From Trichaptum fuscoviolaceum (taxonomy: Eukaryota > Basidiomycota > Agaricomycetes > Hymenochaetales > Trichaptaceae), in contig CAJSYZ010000007.1 of assembly GCA_910574455.1 (NCBI GenBank), positions 1,860,001 through 1,924,000 of the forward strand: a stretch of DNA of 64,000 nucleotides, given 5' to 3'. This document shows positions 1 through 12,765 of this stretch, one piece after another. Below the pieces are notes generated by a model. That model did no database searches, had not been told where the DNA came from, and saw nothing but the letters and a program-made list of their open reading frames with translations. Position 1 is the first letter of the stretch. Each line of letters begins with the position of its first letter. A program made the translations under genes and the position numbers.

Positions 1-2191
1 TGTACCCTCGCCTAATTCCTCATACAAGTATTCCTTTTTGCCTATCCCCACTCCATGTTCGCCGGTACCTGTGAATAGTTGGGAAACTATCACCTTCCTA
101 CCAATTTAGCATAAACGATGCGACGTACATGTGCCATCAAGAGCTATAGCGCGCTCAACCATTCGGTGTACTGCATCGCGGATAGCGCCTAGCTCGCTTT
201 CGTCTCGAAAGAGGAGAAGGGCGTGGAAGTTTCCTTTGCTTTGGTGAATCACAGTGAAAATTCATAATGCAAGGAGAGGGACACTTACCATCACCGACAT
301 GGCCGACAATCGTAGAAACCAACCCGGCCTCCTTCAAGTCTCTCTTTGTTTCATATACAAGATCTGGAAGTCTCGATGCTGGAACACTTTATTATCTCAG
401 TTAGTCCTGTGCTGTGGGGAAGCAACCGAACAAACGCTCACCAAACATCTGTACTCCACCCTCTACTCCCTTCAAGCAGTGCTAGGCCCGAATACAAGGC
501 ATTCTTGCGATCTGCCCACAAATCTGCTGCTTCCTTGTCGTCCTTTGCAAGTGTGAACCCTGACCCGCCGTATTTCTCCACAACCTTCTTTACGACCCGG
601 GCTGTTTCCTTAAGAGCCTCTTTTGAGTGGCCCTGAAACTTGAAAAACAGAGAGTCCTTCTCGGGCCATTTACGCTGCGACATTCCGAAGAGGTTCGTGG
701 AGCGCATGAAATCATCGTCACATAATTCTACGCATTCTGGAACGGGAGGATTAGACTTCAGAATAGGTTACTGATGTAGTACTGGAAAACTTACGAATTC
801 CGACTCCTTGTTCCATGACCTCCCGGACTGCCTCTGTTGCGTTACGAACGTTCGGGAACTGAACAACCGCTACTGTAGTTGGAAGCAAGGGGGTTAGCCT
901 TAGTGTAGCTAGAAAAATACGTTTTAGCTCATTTGATACTCTTTCGAGGAAAGATTTTACCTTCTGTTACAATACCAAGGGTACCCTCAGCACCAATGAA
1001 AAGCTTCGTCGTGTCAAAGCCTGCAGAAGACTTGCGTGCGCGTCTACGGGTCTTGATGACTTCCCCTGATGGAAGGACAACTGTCTGTAAAAAATGTGTT
1101 AGATTTATAATGGTGCTTAGAACATTGAGGGCAAAATCTACAAGGTTGAGAAACCATTCTGCTTTTGCGGTACCGTATCGTACAGCATTCGCTGATTTAC
1201 TATTAGTAAACGATGTCGCAAAGATGCTACATGTATACTTACTGCCTGAGCAGCCTGTGCTAATCATGCCTCCTATGGTTGCCCCTGGCGCTGGGTCTAG
1301 CTTGCATTGCAAAGCTCAATCGCGCTGTACTTTCGCAAAAGCTATGTAGGTGCTCTTACAGGAAAGAAAAGCGGTACCCCTGTATTTCATTTAGTGAAAC
1401 GCCGTCTTCAATAGTTAATTTAATGGAATTATTGACCTTTCTCTTTGAGTTGGTCATTTATGTCTCGCCAACGCGCGCCGGGTTGGCAGATCAGATCCAT
1501 ATCTGCAGCTACAGCATCCAAGTCACCATGATTATCATACAAGAACACTCACGTTTGCTTACCATTGATCTCCAAGATGCGATCCATTCGTGACATATCA
1601 ACACATATCCCGCCATTTGCATGGCCACGAGTATGACCCTCTAAGCTAGTTCCTCCGGAGTAGGGAATGATAGGCATCCTGTACTTGACGGCTATCTTCA
1701 CAATATTGACGACATCTTCGGTTGATAGAGGATATACAACAACGCTATGGAGTGCGCCTGTTGGAATATATGAGAAACTATGGTGAATCATGCATAAATG
1801 CATTGGTTTATCCCTCACCTGGATGGTAGTCATTCAAAGAAAATCCATGATCATGCAAGTCGGCGCCGTCAGTCGATACTCTTCCTTCTGGAAAGACAGA
1901 ATGAAGGTCTTGGATGGCTGTTTGGAAGTCCCGTGCAGAACCATACTTAGGCTCTTCTGAGAATGTTGGGAATAATTGGTCTTTTAAGAAGTAGAAGCCA
2001 GTCCCTGTGGCGAAGATAGATCCCAAGGCAAAGGCAGATACAATCTTTAACCCTGAATAGCTAGGTTTTGAGCTAGATACATAAAACGTCCGAGCCGTAC
2101 ATCTCGTCGCTCGCCGAGTGATGATAGGAAATGAACCAGTTACAGACTTCGACTTTGCCTTCAAGACGTTGGAAAAGCGAGGAGAGAGCAT
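1..2191 (-). CDS. DLD1: D-lactate dehydrogenase (cytochrome), mitochondrial; 3' end cut by window edge
   Basis: FAD-dependent oxidoreductase that converts D-lactate to pyruvate and passes electrons to cytochrome c in mitochondria. The N-terminus (from ATG at 2189-2191) is basic and Ser/Arg-rich, like a mitochondrial presequence. It is followed by a hydrophobic segment around residues 50-70, as in inner-membrane-anchored Dld1. Successive exons then give the FAD-binding core: [12 protein letters not shown] at about 1640-1690, [14 protein letters not shown] at about 1260-1300, and [13 protein letters not shown] at about 960-1000. The C-terminal FAD-oxidase domain follows, with IVGHVGDG near 290 and [11 protein letters not shown] at 30-70. 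The last motif lies close to the usual C-terminus, so only a few dozen residues are missing. The exons are separated by short introns. The gene is divergent from the DHHC gene, with 304 bp between start codons. Family assignment is secure. The choice of D-lactate over D-2-hydroxyglutarate as substrate rests on the targeting and membrane anchor. Confidence 0.88.
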
Positions 2192-2495
2192 GACCTATGG
2201 TGGTGGTCATCAAATGAGTATCTCGACCATCAGTTTCCTTTGATTCCGACCGTTTTCGATGTTCAATATGGTCATGAGGGCGTCCGAGTCGGTTACTGGA
2301 TGAGTGACGCGAATAGACGCGACTTTCGCGCGTGTACTTGCCGACGGACTCGACGCCCGATCGGCAACGAGCTCATCATTTCTTCCACGACAACGGCCAT
2401 ATCTTCCAATACTTTCCTTCGCGACATTCAACATTGTACACGAGCAAGCAGCGCTATACTTTTTCACCTACAAGACAGCTAGTCATCTTTGGTTA
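2192..2495. promoter_or_regulatory. Divergent intergenic region DLD1 / DHHC gene
   Basis: These 304 bp separate two divergent start codons and must contain both promoters. No clear TATA box or CCAAT motif stood out. Stretches open in all frames (for example from GTG at 2304) have no ATG that joins the DHHC frame. A 5' exon of the DHHC gene here cannot be excluded. Confidence 0.4.
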
Positions 2496-4098
2496 ATGCC
2501 ACTCTTGAATTTCGATTCGCGTACACTTGCTCGTGCACCTTATGAACAACTCTCACAGACACAGACAGCCAGCGAGGACGATGATGACTCTGTGTTAGAT
2601 GTAGATGAGGATCAGGATGGTGGGCCACCCAAGAAAAGGAAGCGTTGGTGGGATTATCTTCCCCTCTGTCGTGAGCACCATCCCTTCGATCTTCAAATAA
2701 TATCGGTGTAATAATGGTGTCTTGCTGGCGAACACAGTCATGATATTCCTCATATTAGCTCCCCATTACTCGATACTTATGATGCTATTATCCTACTTTC
2801 TGCAAATTCGTCACTCGCCCCTCCTATTTGCACTGAATCTATCAATCATATACACTCTCACGTTCCTAACATTTTCATCACTCATTGTTTGCGTCGTACG
2901 GGATCCTGGTGCGGTACGTGTCGGTGCTGAGACCGATAGCGAGGTCACCTTTGGTCAGACGCGTACCATCACTATTGAGGAGGACGATGAAAATGACGAC
3001 ACAATCACGGACTTAAGAGATGCACTCAGAATGTCTGTCGTGACAAAAGCAGTGGAGGATGACTTCAATGCCCCCCATAAATGGTGTAGAAAATGCTGGG
3101 CACCGAAACCGGAGAGGTCACACCATTGTTCGATATGTAAGAGGTGTGTACTGAAGATGGGTGTGTTTCATTCTATATGTCCTTTGATGCAGAGTTTTGA
3201 TCGTCTTCGAAGATCATCACTGCCCTTGGTTGGCCCAGAAATGTGTCGTAAGCATCCTTCAGTCAGTAGAAGAAAACTTTCTGAGCATATGTTGATTTAT
3301 AGGGTTACTGGACGTATACAGCTTTCATTCATCTTTTGGGATGTATTGCTCTGCTGGGGTGTTACATCAGTATTCTCTCGGCACGGATTGTCTATGTCGC
3401 ATTCGTTGAACCGTATCTTGTCGTAAGTAGTCAGGAATACTGTGAGAAATTCTCTGATAAATTGTTCAGGATGAGAGAACTGCTCTACACGCGTTATTTC
3501 TCTCAATATACGGTGCTATCTTTGGACTCACAGTCGGGTCTTTCTTCCTCTGGCACTTATACCTTGTAACGTATGTTGTTGGATGCAAGCTTTCATAAAT
3601 TCATTGTCTGACCTATGGGACAGAACAAACCAAACGTCACTCGAAACCCTGACGCCATTCCTCCTCTTACGTTACCTTCCCCGACTTGATCCATCACATC
3701 AGCCAAACTCAAGCCAAAGAACAGATGCTTCCTATGGTGAAAATTCAGGAATATCTGCAAATCCCCGCACATCAGATCATATTCCTCGTGAGCATCAGCT
3801 AACGTCAGAGCAGCGAAGACGGGTGAAATATGCTCATGGGGAGATTCGCCTGTATGATATTGGTTGGCGCGAGAATTGGCGGCAAGTCATTGGGGTGGGT
3901 AAGAGGGGGTGGAAGGGATGGGCCTACCGGATCCTGTGCGGGGGTGGAGGGTAAGGTTCACATTCGCAAATGTATTCATCGACTCATTTATTGCACTGAA
4001 GGTTTGGGGATGGTAAAACGTTTCCGCGAAATCCTCGGGCGGCCAATCAATTGGCACGTCTGGCATTCGCGCTCGCTAATGAGGATAAAATCGATTAG
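2496..4098 (+). CDS. DHHC palmitoyltransferase (protein S-acyltransferase)
   Basis: Integral membrane enzyme that attaches palmitate to cysteines of target proteins. I joined seven exons: 2496-2670, 2738-3160, 3213-3247, 3303-3422, 3470-3570, 3624-3950 and 4002-4098. They sum to 1278 nt, or 425 residues. The start is the first ATG in frame; an upstream GTG frame begins right after a stop. An acidic, then basic N-tail precedes two membrane spans (about residues 60-130). The cysteine-rich domain follows (WCRKCWAPKPERSHHC, then CKRCVLKMDHHCPW). The catalytic DHHC codons are split by the intron at 3161-3212. Two more spans follow, then a Thr-rich TTNQTSLE segment in the place of the TTxE motif, and the conserved tail YDIGWRENWRQV and GDGKTFPRNP. 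The catalytic DHHC is intact. The middle loop carries a long acidic insert (EEDDENDD). The paralog group (PFA3/PFA4-like) is not resolved. Confidence 0.9.
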
Positions 4099-5095
4099 TA
4101 AGTTGGACTGCTTAGCGGTGAGCGCTGATCGTTACCTTTGGGTTTGTATTGACCAGCGTCAGTCTTTTGTGATTGCAGGATCATCTGTATTTTTGTATTG
4201 ACACATTTTTACTGAAATCAATTGACCTAGACCGGTTTATACTGGCACTCAGGCTTGAGACTAGGCAACTCTTGAATAGCTATTGCTTTGGAGTGCAAAC
4301 GGAATCTGCGATCGCTGTTTCTGTTGCCCTGCACGCCCCATATTCTACACACGCGGCTCCTCTAAGTGTGGCACGGTTCTCAGCATTGCATGATTCGGTT
4401 TCTGGCCCGCCCAGTGAATTGCTACTACGTAAAGCATGGCGATACTATTGATCAATGTTCTGAAGGCGCCTTCACTTCCATCATATCTTGAAGCGACGCT
4501 GGCAGTGACGCCGTTGACTTCTGTGAATGCCGGAGCTCTTCACCACCATGGTCGCAAAGAGGCCTTCAGCGCATGGATGCGTTGCTGGGCTAAACAAAGG
4601 TATAAGTTTTGGTATAGCCGGTTCATACCTACTCAAAAATTGCGCCGCATCCTTGATATGTGCGCGTTTGTTGCAAAAGACGGGGGAAATCAAGTTCCGA
4701 AAAGTAGAACTCTTTTGCGATATCGGTTTCATGGACCTGATCAGCGCCAATCTGTATTTTCCGCGTGGGATGTGACGTACAATTTATAGAACGTAGACGT
4801 ATCGTCTAGGAGGCAAGTCTATGCTGTTCTGTTCGGAGAATCCCTTATGTGGTTACTAACATATAGTTTCAGCCGACGGTAACGACTGACAATCGCTACT
4901 TGCTTCCAGGTTTGGGTCTTTGATTCAATTGATTCATAGAAGATCGACTGAATATGACACAACTTTATCCACCCTACGCCTACAGCAGGATGCCTGAGCG
5001 CTGTGCGTGGTGGAATGACAATGATGTCCAAAACGTTATATCTACTTGACCTAAGGTGAAACAGACGCTGAGCAGCAAACTCTCCCCCATCTTCT
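4099..5095. other. Intergenic region, no recognised gene
   Basis: About 1 kb between the DHHC gene and the next membrane protein gene. Overlapping open stretches occur at 4173-4451, 4436-4789 and 4527-4775 on plus and 4481-4750 on minus. None has a recognisable domain, and several lack an ATG start. I see no RNA gene or repeat here. The right end must hold the promoter of the gene that starts at 5096. Confidence 0.4.
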
Positions 5096-6937
5096 ATGTC
5101 GGACCCTCAGAGTACTTACAATTTTACTTTCGATGACACCAGTCCTGTCATCAAATATACACCATATTGTTCGTCTGCGATAACTCTCTCCCCTTTCAGC
5201 ACTGCTCATATTCATTCTTTCTCTAGCGGATGGCGACTCTACAGCAGGTTGGGAACAGTGGTATAGCGGCAACGGCTTCAACAATGCAACTGGGGAAGAC
5301 GGCATTGGCGACTCTTTTCACATTTCCTCATTATCTGGAGCTGGATTTCAGCTGAGTTTCTTTGGTGAGTATGCTTTCGTGCAGTAACAGTTATCGCTCT
5401 TACCGACGTGGCTGAGTAGGCGTTGGTGTTGAGTTGAGAGGGACGAGAAATCGTACGATTGAGGTGGAGTTGGATGGTAGCATCTCAACAATAGGTTCCC
5501 CACCTCCGGATGTATTATACTCGATCGATGGTCTGAGTGTCAGTTCCCACACGGTACAATTAACGCTCGCGCAGGATACGAGCGATGGATTAGTTCAGTT
5601 TGACAGTGCGATCGTGTTCTCTTCACCACCGAGTGGATCGTAAGTTTACCCTCTACCAATTACCTATGAAACTTCATTGACTTGTCTGCTTCGTTCCTGT
5701 AGACAGGGAAGTCCCAGCTCCGTAAGAATTGATAATCAGAATACCTCGATCATATCTTACGCACCGGGAATGTGGACCACTATGAATGCTCATCAAGTTC
5801 CATCCCCCCAGCATCCGGCGCCGTTTCAACAAACGAAAGTTTTAGACGCATGGGCTTCGATGAACTTTACTGGAAGAGCTATTGCAATAAATGGGATGAT
5901 AAACTTTGGATGGTGGACATATGAAGTGGTGAGTACGGATTTCATACTCTTTGTAGCTCGTTTGCTGTATTGATAGTATTCTTCTGTACTTCAAGAATCT
6001 GGACGGGACGACCTACTCCGGATTTAACGCGAGCACGTATTGGATCGCTCCGGATGCTACAATATTCTACCAAGACGGCCTGGATGAAACTGTACCGCAT
6101 ACGATAAATATTACAAACACTGCCAGCGGAATGGACCTTGCTCTGAACTCCTTCACTGTATTCGGATTCGACTCTCCCGCTGCTGGAAGCCCTCCAAGTA
6201 CCGTATCTCCTTCACCTCTTTCGCCAAGAACCTCAATCGCACCTGAGCAGTAGGTACATACATACATCCTCTTTCTCGTATTTACAGTCTTCCATTTTAG
6301 CCACCATTCTGGACTTTCAGCGGGCGCTATCGCCGGGTTAGTAGTGGGGATAGCGATCGTAGTTGCGATACTCGTCGGTGCTATATTGGTCTGTCGACGA
6401 AGGAGGGCGAGGCACACGGCAAACATTGAGCCTCACCCTACTGCAATCTTGCAAACTCAGTCTATGACAGATCTTGTAGTTACGCCGTTTTCGACTGAGA
6501 AACCACATGGTGTGTTTCGAGAGGAAAACGGTATTCCCGGAGCTGGACCTAGCTCGTTTGGACGTCTTGAAACACTAGACGGTATTCAAAGCTCGTCATC
6601 ATTCTCGGACTCATCTTACGCCTTACCTTCTGTCGTTCCCGCATCCGCAACCCGATCCGCAAGGCCTGCACTCCCTAGCTCGGCCCTACTCCCAAGCGAC
6701 AGAGGCGGCACGCCTGTTTCTTCACCTCCCCGGATTAGGGCAGATACTGATGACGATGCTGCTTTCGACCGCATCGCAAACTTAGTTACGGAAAGGCTCA
6801 CCCAACGACTCCGTCCTCAAAATAGCGAGGGCCGCTCGACGCCGCCGCCGGAATACCAGGCAATGCAGAGAACTTCACTGGCTCCCCAGGATAATGTTCA
6901 GGTTGAGGAAGGAGTTGGCAAGCTGGGTAGTCGATGA
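5096..6937 (+). CDS. Single-pass membrane protein with two-lobed beta-sandwich-like ectodomain
   Basis: Six exons (5096-5168, 5227-5364, 5420-5639, 5703-5928, 5996-6249, 6301-6937) sum to 1548 nt, giving 515 residues. The ectodomain has two related lobes of about 120-130 residues. Each begins with an acidic SP-x-I/V-x-Y-x-P type segment (FDDTSPVIKYTPYS; IDNQNTSIISYAPGMW) and ends with a hydrophobic strand (ALNSFTVFGFD in lobe 2). A short Pro/Ser linker follows. Then comes one membrane span, AGAIAGLVVGIAIVVAILVG, a stop-transfer CRRRRARH, and a Ser/Pro-rich cytosolic tail of about 190 residues. This architecture recurs in Agaricomycetes, where it is annotated only as transmembrane protein; a sensor or cell-wall role is inference. 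No signal peptide is visible at the chosen ATG, and a stop lies in frame just upstream, so a 5' exon may be missing. Confidence 0.75.
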
Positions 6938-8069
6938 TCTTGGGTATATTTCTTCCGTTTAATCTTAACCATTAATTGTTACAGCGAGCTTATCCTAATT
7001 ACAAGTACTGTCGTGAAATAATAGCACAGCCTATAAATAGTCCTTCTAAAGCGTACACTAACAGCGCTTTCGCGGCAACTTGAAGTCAGTATGCACTGCC
7101 TGCAAATGTCTGTTGGTCCATGTTTCCCCGGCTTTCCGAGGCCGCCCTGAGAGACGAATGTATCTGATGCCTCATGCCTGTGGTAATCCCCGAGCCGCCT
7201 CACTTTCAGAGCGCCGATTGTGCCGCTTGTTCTCATTCGTTCACGGGCAGCCGACTTCTTCACACTGATTATTGAAGACCATCATGATGTCTGATGAAAG
7301 ATTATGCGAGCGTCTGATAAGAATTAATGAGCGAATTGCAATGTTCACTTGTCGTTCGGTTCCAGACCTCCGCCAATGTTTAGTTTGGTTTTCCGAGCAT
7401 CATTAATGCTCAGTATTCACTCCATGACGATTTGTACCACTTTTCTTGCCAATTTTTGTAGGAATTAATGTAATGATGTTTTTCGTCTGAACAAAAAAGG
7501 TTTTAAACAAGTGAATGCTTGACGTCAATCTCCTCAAAGCTGCCGATCTGGAAGAAAAGGAAATTTCTATACTTTGCCGAGTTCGGAACGGTAAGTTGAG
7601 CTTGCAGGGTCTCCCTTACCCGTATCCTTGGCACGGTCATCGCCCTTCGCTACTTTGCATGCCATGCTTCGCTTTACGCCCCCTCATCTTATTCGCTTCT
7701 TTCTATCTACTGACGACGAGCTCACCGTTGTCGACGTTGTAGGTCGGTCTCTGGCAGAGGTCACTGCTGGACGCGTTGTCGACGTGCCGGTGCTTGCCTT
7801 GGAGCGTGTCTGATTAGCGAAGGGGTCATATTATAAGAACTCAGTTAGAATCCATCGTTTATGCGTACGGTCGTCACGGGTGAGCAAGTCTTCTCTCTTT
7901 CGTCATATTCTCATATTAATTGGAGTATACTTTATGTGCAATTGCCTTTGGTCGCCTCGCAACTTGAACATGTCTCATCAACTCTTTACTCAGGGCCGTT
8001 GACGCCAGACAAATAATCATTGGATTTTGTTCAAACGCGACCTAAATTACCGCTAAAGTGTCTTGATTC
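6938..8069. other. Intergenic region, no recognised gene
   Basis: 1.1 kb between two membrane protein genes. A short open stretch with an ATG near 7660 has a signal-peptide-like run (MPCFALRPLILFASFYLL) and closes at a stop after 27 codons. I found no splice path linking it to the downstream gene. No other structure was seen. Confidence 0.35.
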
Positions 8070-11000
8070 ATGTCGACTGGTCGTCCGAACAACATAAGAA
8101 GTGTTTACAACGACCAGGTAGCTAAGTGGGCGGCTCGGACGATTGGTATTGGGAGGGCTTGTACAAAATCAGGTGCGTCCGTGTATTCCATATCCTAATA
8201 CTACAGTATGCCTCCTAACAAATCACTCATTTCTGTAGGTAAGCGAGGAATTCTGGACATGCTCATTGAATCCTGATCATCTCATTATGCGACTAATTAT
8301 TTTCAGACCGCTGCGTTAATCTGTACAACCGCTGGAGAATATCGTACTGGAAGTCTATGATTGAAAGCGAATTAACACCCAGAAGTCGCGCAGGTATAGC
8401 GAAGAAGCTCGCTGTAAGGCAAGAATCAAGCATTGGAAGCTCTATTTCCTCTTCCGAAATACCAGGTATATGATTCGTACCTGGACCTAATTCACTGCCC
8501 AAATCTAACCTACGAGAAGCTTCAACTCAGGACACGCTGGCAGCTAGTGGTAATCCGATCACATCTACAGGTAGGTCTTCCTCGTGCATCTCACGTTAAA
8601 GAAGCATGAGCATTGACTGCGTGTCCATCCCGCCGTTGAAACACTCCTTGTACTCCCTTCGCTACCGCTCGGTGCCTTTCATCGGTCCGCACTCACCAAC
8701 GGCTTAACAGACAGCTCATCACCGTCAATAATTGCTTCACTCGCAAATTCCTTGGTAGCAAGCGACTCGGCAGGGAGCACACCAACACAAGTCACTGGCG
8801 CTGACCTGACTTCAGTCGCAGTCACGGCGTCCCAAAGCTCAGATGCAGCAACAGGCGTGGCGTCGGGCATCACGAGCGACCCGGCGACCACGTCTACAGA
8901 TGCACCGGTGAGCGGACAGACGACGGTGCCCACTGATGGTGCCACATCAGTTGGTGTGACTTCGGGAGTAACGAGTGCCACGAGTGGAGACACGAGTAGT
9001 CCATCGGCTCTGAGTACCGGCACAGATGGCACAGGAACACTTAGTCGTATAAGTACGACACCTTCAGCCGCCACGACCAGCTCTACAGACCTTTCATCTT
9101 CCTCGTGAGTATTAGTTCTTCTCCGCCGAAATTTGAATGAAGAATAGAGGGTTTTCCGACAGCTCCGATGTGCCTTCCACTGCAAGTATCCCTCTGTCGA
9201 CCTCCAGTTCTGCCGCCTCGGAAACAAGTACAGCGACATCCTCTTCAAGTGCTCAACCGACGCAGAACTCGAGTATGGATACGGGGACGAGCAGTACTAT
9301 GTCCACTTCACAGCAACAAGCTAGTACGTCCTTTACGACAAGCTTTTCCGAGATCATAACCACTGTAAATGGGGCCGTCACGACGGTGAGTTTATACGTC
9401 ATGTGCGCGGTCACTTCTTCTTAATCGCAACTGGGCCGCGTAGATTTACTCTCCTGTTCCAACGCTCAACACCGACACCGCCTCGGTGTCTTCAGATCCG
9501 CGCCGCACGGCGATCATCGCAGGCGGCACCGTCGGTGGTGCAGCCGTCATCCTTTTGTGCATCGCAGTCATATTCTGCTGTCGACGGCATCAAAAGCGAA
9601 AGGTTGATCGTGCACACCGTCAGCTACCCACGCCGCGGTCCATGCTACTGGCTGGTGAAGATGACTTCGACCTGGCTGGACCGTCGACGAGACCATCAGG
9701 TATTCGACGTGGACTCGGAATCTTGGGCTCGCTTGCTCGTGGGGGAAGGAATACACATGCCAGGGGAGACTCAACGAGTTCAAATGCGCACTTGAATGTG
9801 GGTACAAGTTACTCAGATGTGGAGGATGGGAATACCCAGGGTATGAGTTCGTACGGCGCGCCACACGTTAGCCTGGCTGCACTTAGTGCTGATACTCCAG
9901 AGAATCGGGCACTGGATGGCGCGCCACCTCGATTGCTACGGCCACGTATAAGTGGGTCGGGTAGTCTTTTTGAGGAACAGGTCTGGCCGCCACCACGGGA
10001 GGGGTTGCGTGACCCGCTGATGGCTGCGAGTAGTGTAGATTTGACGAGTATCGCGGATGAAGTGATGGGACCAAGTCACGATGGGGAAAGTCTAGCTACT
10101 GGTTCCATTTACACTGGTCCTGGGTCAACTACTGACGTCGCCAAATCTGCAAGGATTCGAGGAGGCGACGTCGGTGCTTCTGAGAACGAAAGTTTGTTGG
10201 TGGAACCGGATGTAGAAGAATTAGGCGCCCCAAGCAGGGAGAATAGAGAGAGCATCTCAACCCGCAGCGGAGGACATACACCCGATACGACGTGGCATCA
10301 ACGAGACTGGAGTGTTGGGTCTCAGGCACCTTTGCTCGGGCAAAGGGATGGAGCATCATCACCTCCTAGCTCATACCCATACAGACACCAACAGAATAGC
10401 AGCGGGAGTGGATCTTGGCTCCCACCTGGCGCGGCGCGTGCGGTCGTTCCTGGTGTGGACTCGAGCTACACGGTGAGTGGCGGGTCGCAATCAATTGTGA
10501 ACCTACCGCCTGCAGCATCTAGGTCAAGCTTCCCTGCGCCGACGATGCAGCCTACCGCGTCGGGTTCGTCGGCGAACCCACAATCGAAGCTGTGGATTGA
10601 CCGAATACCGCGGAGAAGTATCGATTCGAAGGCGACTTCGGAGATGCAAGCGCGGCGACTCTCCGTGTCCAACCCAGATGACGTGCCTGTGTCGCCGACG
10701 TCGACGACGGAGGACACACTCCCCCCTCCGCCTCCGTCGAAAGAGAGTAAATCACCAGAGCGGGCTGACACAGGCCAAACCCTCGCATCCTCCTTTTCAC
10801 TTTCAACGTCTTCGACACAGCGTCTAAAGAATCTGCAAGGTGGTGACATGTACAACCAGCCGGCGTTTCCTGATATGTCCGAAGTGGACCCACAATCTCC
10901 TGCGCGCACCCTGAGCCTTGGTCATTCCCTACCTGCATCCGCATCCGTGCGACTCGTGGATGTTGATGAGCTACCGGAGCAAGAAGTACAGCATTCAGGG

Positions 11001-11135
11001 CCAGAGCCTCTGCCAGAAACACTCGATGAAATCCCCCCTCGCTACGATATGATTCGTCGTGACACTGAGATAGCGGAGATCCAAAGAAGCATTCAGCGGA
11101 ACAGCGATCACGAAGGTGTCGGTAGGGCCTTATGA
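8070..11135 (+). CDS. Ser/Thr-rich single-pass membrane protein with long cytosolic tail
   Basis: Six exons (8070-8172, 8307-8465, 8544-8570, 8711-9104, 9163-9385, 9444-11135) sum to 2598 nt, or 865 residues. The N-terminal about 85 residues contain two cysteines and an aromatic patch (CVNLYNRWRISYW). About 240 residues of Ser/Thr-rich, probably O-glycosylated stalk follow. Then comes a membrane span (AIIAGGTVGGAAVILLCIAV), a CCRRHQKRK stop-transfer, and a tail of about 520 low-complexity residues rich in Ser, Pro and Gly. The layout resembles fungal wall-stress sensors in outline (stalk, one span, tail), but no WSC or other known head domain is present. The gene sits next to the other single-pass membrane protein in the same orientation. 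No signal peptide is seen at the chosen start, so the first exon is the weakest part of the model. Confidence 0.65.
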
Positions 11136-12361
11136 TCGAGATGACATTCTGTAGCCAGATTTTCTTTCCTTTAACGACGGTATTTCAATTCGACCTGCTG
11201 AGGACTCACTACTGGACATTATATATAGACTTTCCTTATTCACGGACTAGTATTGTATTGTCAATCTTGCCATGATTTTACTTGACCATCTTATGCTAGC
11301 TTTTGACACTGTATTGTTCTATAATCTATGTAAACACATTGCCTTTCTTGCTTTGCCTTCCCGTTCTATCACTTTCGTATCGGTAGACACTCGCTCGTTA
11401 TTGCAGGATTTTTGATCCAACTCATGTCACTGTAATGAATAACCTTTATAAGGTTATGATAAGCATATATTATAGGTGGGATATCCTTAGTACGTGATTA
11501 AATATTTTGAAGGGACCCTACTCAATGCTCGTAGGTTGAGTGAGCGAACAGTAGTACAAAGAAGCCTTGAAAAAAAAACACAACGTCCGTAACAAGACAT
11601 TCCCGTCCGGAGATAACGGTTTTGCGTTTACATGCGGAATGTCAAGCCCTCTTGCTTTGGGGCCAGTGCCCGGTAAGCCCGTAGATTTAGGTGTGCAGGG
11701 TCTAAAGTGCCAGTGCAGGGTTTCGTGGCTGAGTCTTTAAAGGCGCTGGCAGGCGCTAGCCAACTTAGAATGAAAGGACTACATTCTAACTCTATGCTGC
11801 CAGTGTGCTGCTACGCCCTGGCCTATTTGTTCTGCGGAACGAATTCCGTCGGGCTTCATTTCGCAGAACAAATAGGTAGTGTTTGATTCGGTCCCTTGTT
11901 TCCTCGGATCGCCAACTTCAGAGTGGTCTTGAATATTCGGTATCGAATTTCCCATCTTGAAGATGGACAGATACAGAAGTCCGGAAGTATGACTGCACAC
12001 GCGAGAGTTTTACTCTGGTATGATTATGGGGCCTCCGAGAAAGCAAGTTTTGTAAAGCTGCGTAGGGAATGCAAGCGAGTATATTGATAGACCCTTGAAA
12101 AAATTGGATCTTTGGGCAAAATGGAACTGAACTATTTTTTATGTAAAAAAAGTAGAATCAGCTAGTCAATTAGAATATTCTATTTACATATGCAACTCAT
12201 GTATTCCCACCAGTAGTAACCATCAGTTAACCAACAAATTTGAACAAATCATTGACCGAGTGCATAGATGTACAGTATCTTACATCTCTGATAAGGAATT
12301 TATTTACTCTTGAAGCAAATATTGTTAACAAGAAATGTGACTCACCATAAGGACCATTGCA
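11136..12361. other. Intergenic region with one strong hairpin
   Basis: 1.2 kb with no supported gene. It contains the hairpin at 11822-11876, listed separately. An AT-rich stretch with poly-A/T runs lies at about 12090-12240. Confidence 0.35.
11822..11876. repeat. Perfect 15-bp inverted repeat (hairpin)
   Basis: CCTATTTGTTCTGCG at 11822-11836 is followed by its exact reverse complement at 11862-11876, with a 25-nt loop. The inner GAA/TTC bases extend the pairing slightly. It could be a small fold-back element, the end of a degraded transposon, or a transcript hairpin. No T-run typical of an RNA polymerase III stop follows it. Confidence 0.6.
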
Positions 12362-12765
12362 CTCAGCTTCCGTAGCTGCGATCGATCCCATACATGATGG
12401 GCTGCCAGTGCCAAAGATGAAATCAATGCCCGAGATCGGCATCACAGGCATGTGCATCCAATTCAAGTTGACCGAAACGGGACTGTTCTATCCCGCGATT
12501 ACTCTATAAGCTCCCCAGACAGCATAAGAACTGTTACACACGTACTGCGTACGGTAACACTGTCGGCATCGGGCTGTGAACAATGGAATTGATCTATTCG
12601 GAAATCATAATCAGCTTAGTAGAAAGTTTATATCGCAATACGTACATACCTCCGGCGCCGGTCCATCCTCGTCCATGGGTATAATGACAGCTTGATGTAT
12701 CTGCCCCTGCTGGAGAGTAGGCTAAGCATGCAGGCCATGGCAAGCAAATGCGAGAAAGCATCTTA
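12362..12765 (-). pseudogene. Unrecognised gene fragment (two exons), possibly secreted protein
   Basis: Two protein-like minus-strand segments are joined by plausible splice sites. The first starts at an ATG near 12763 and reads through AYSPAGADTSSCHYTHGRGW to a donor near 12650. The second (about 12475-12362) reads MPISGIDFIFGTGSPSCMGS and ends at a good GTGAGT donor after NGPYG. No continuation is found beyond that donor. The promoter side is cut 160-170 bp upstream by the inverted-repeat element at 12936. Cys spacing and composition suggest an extracellular protein. I do not recognise the family. A truncated gene is the simplest reading; a gene with a short unseen last exon is possible. 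Confidence 0.3.

Noticed and set aside
4436..4789. Overlapping open frames on both strands as a gene between the DHHC and membrane protein genes
   Set aside because: Frames conflict, splice sites are not consistent and no family pattern is visible.
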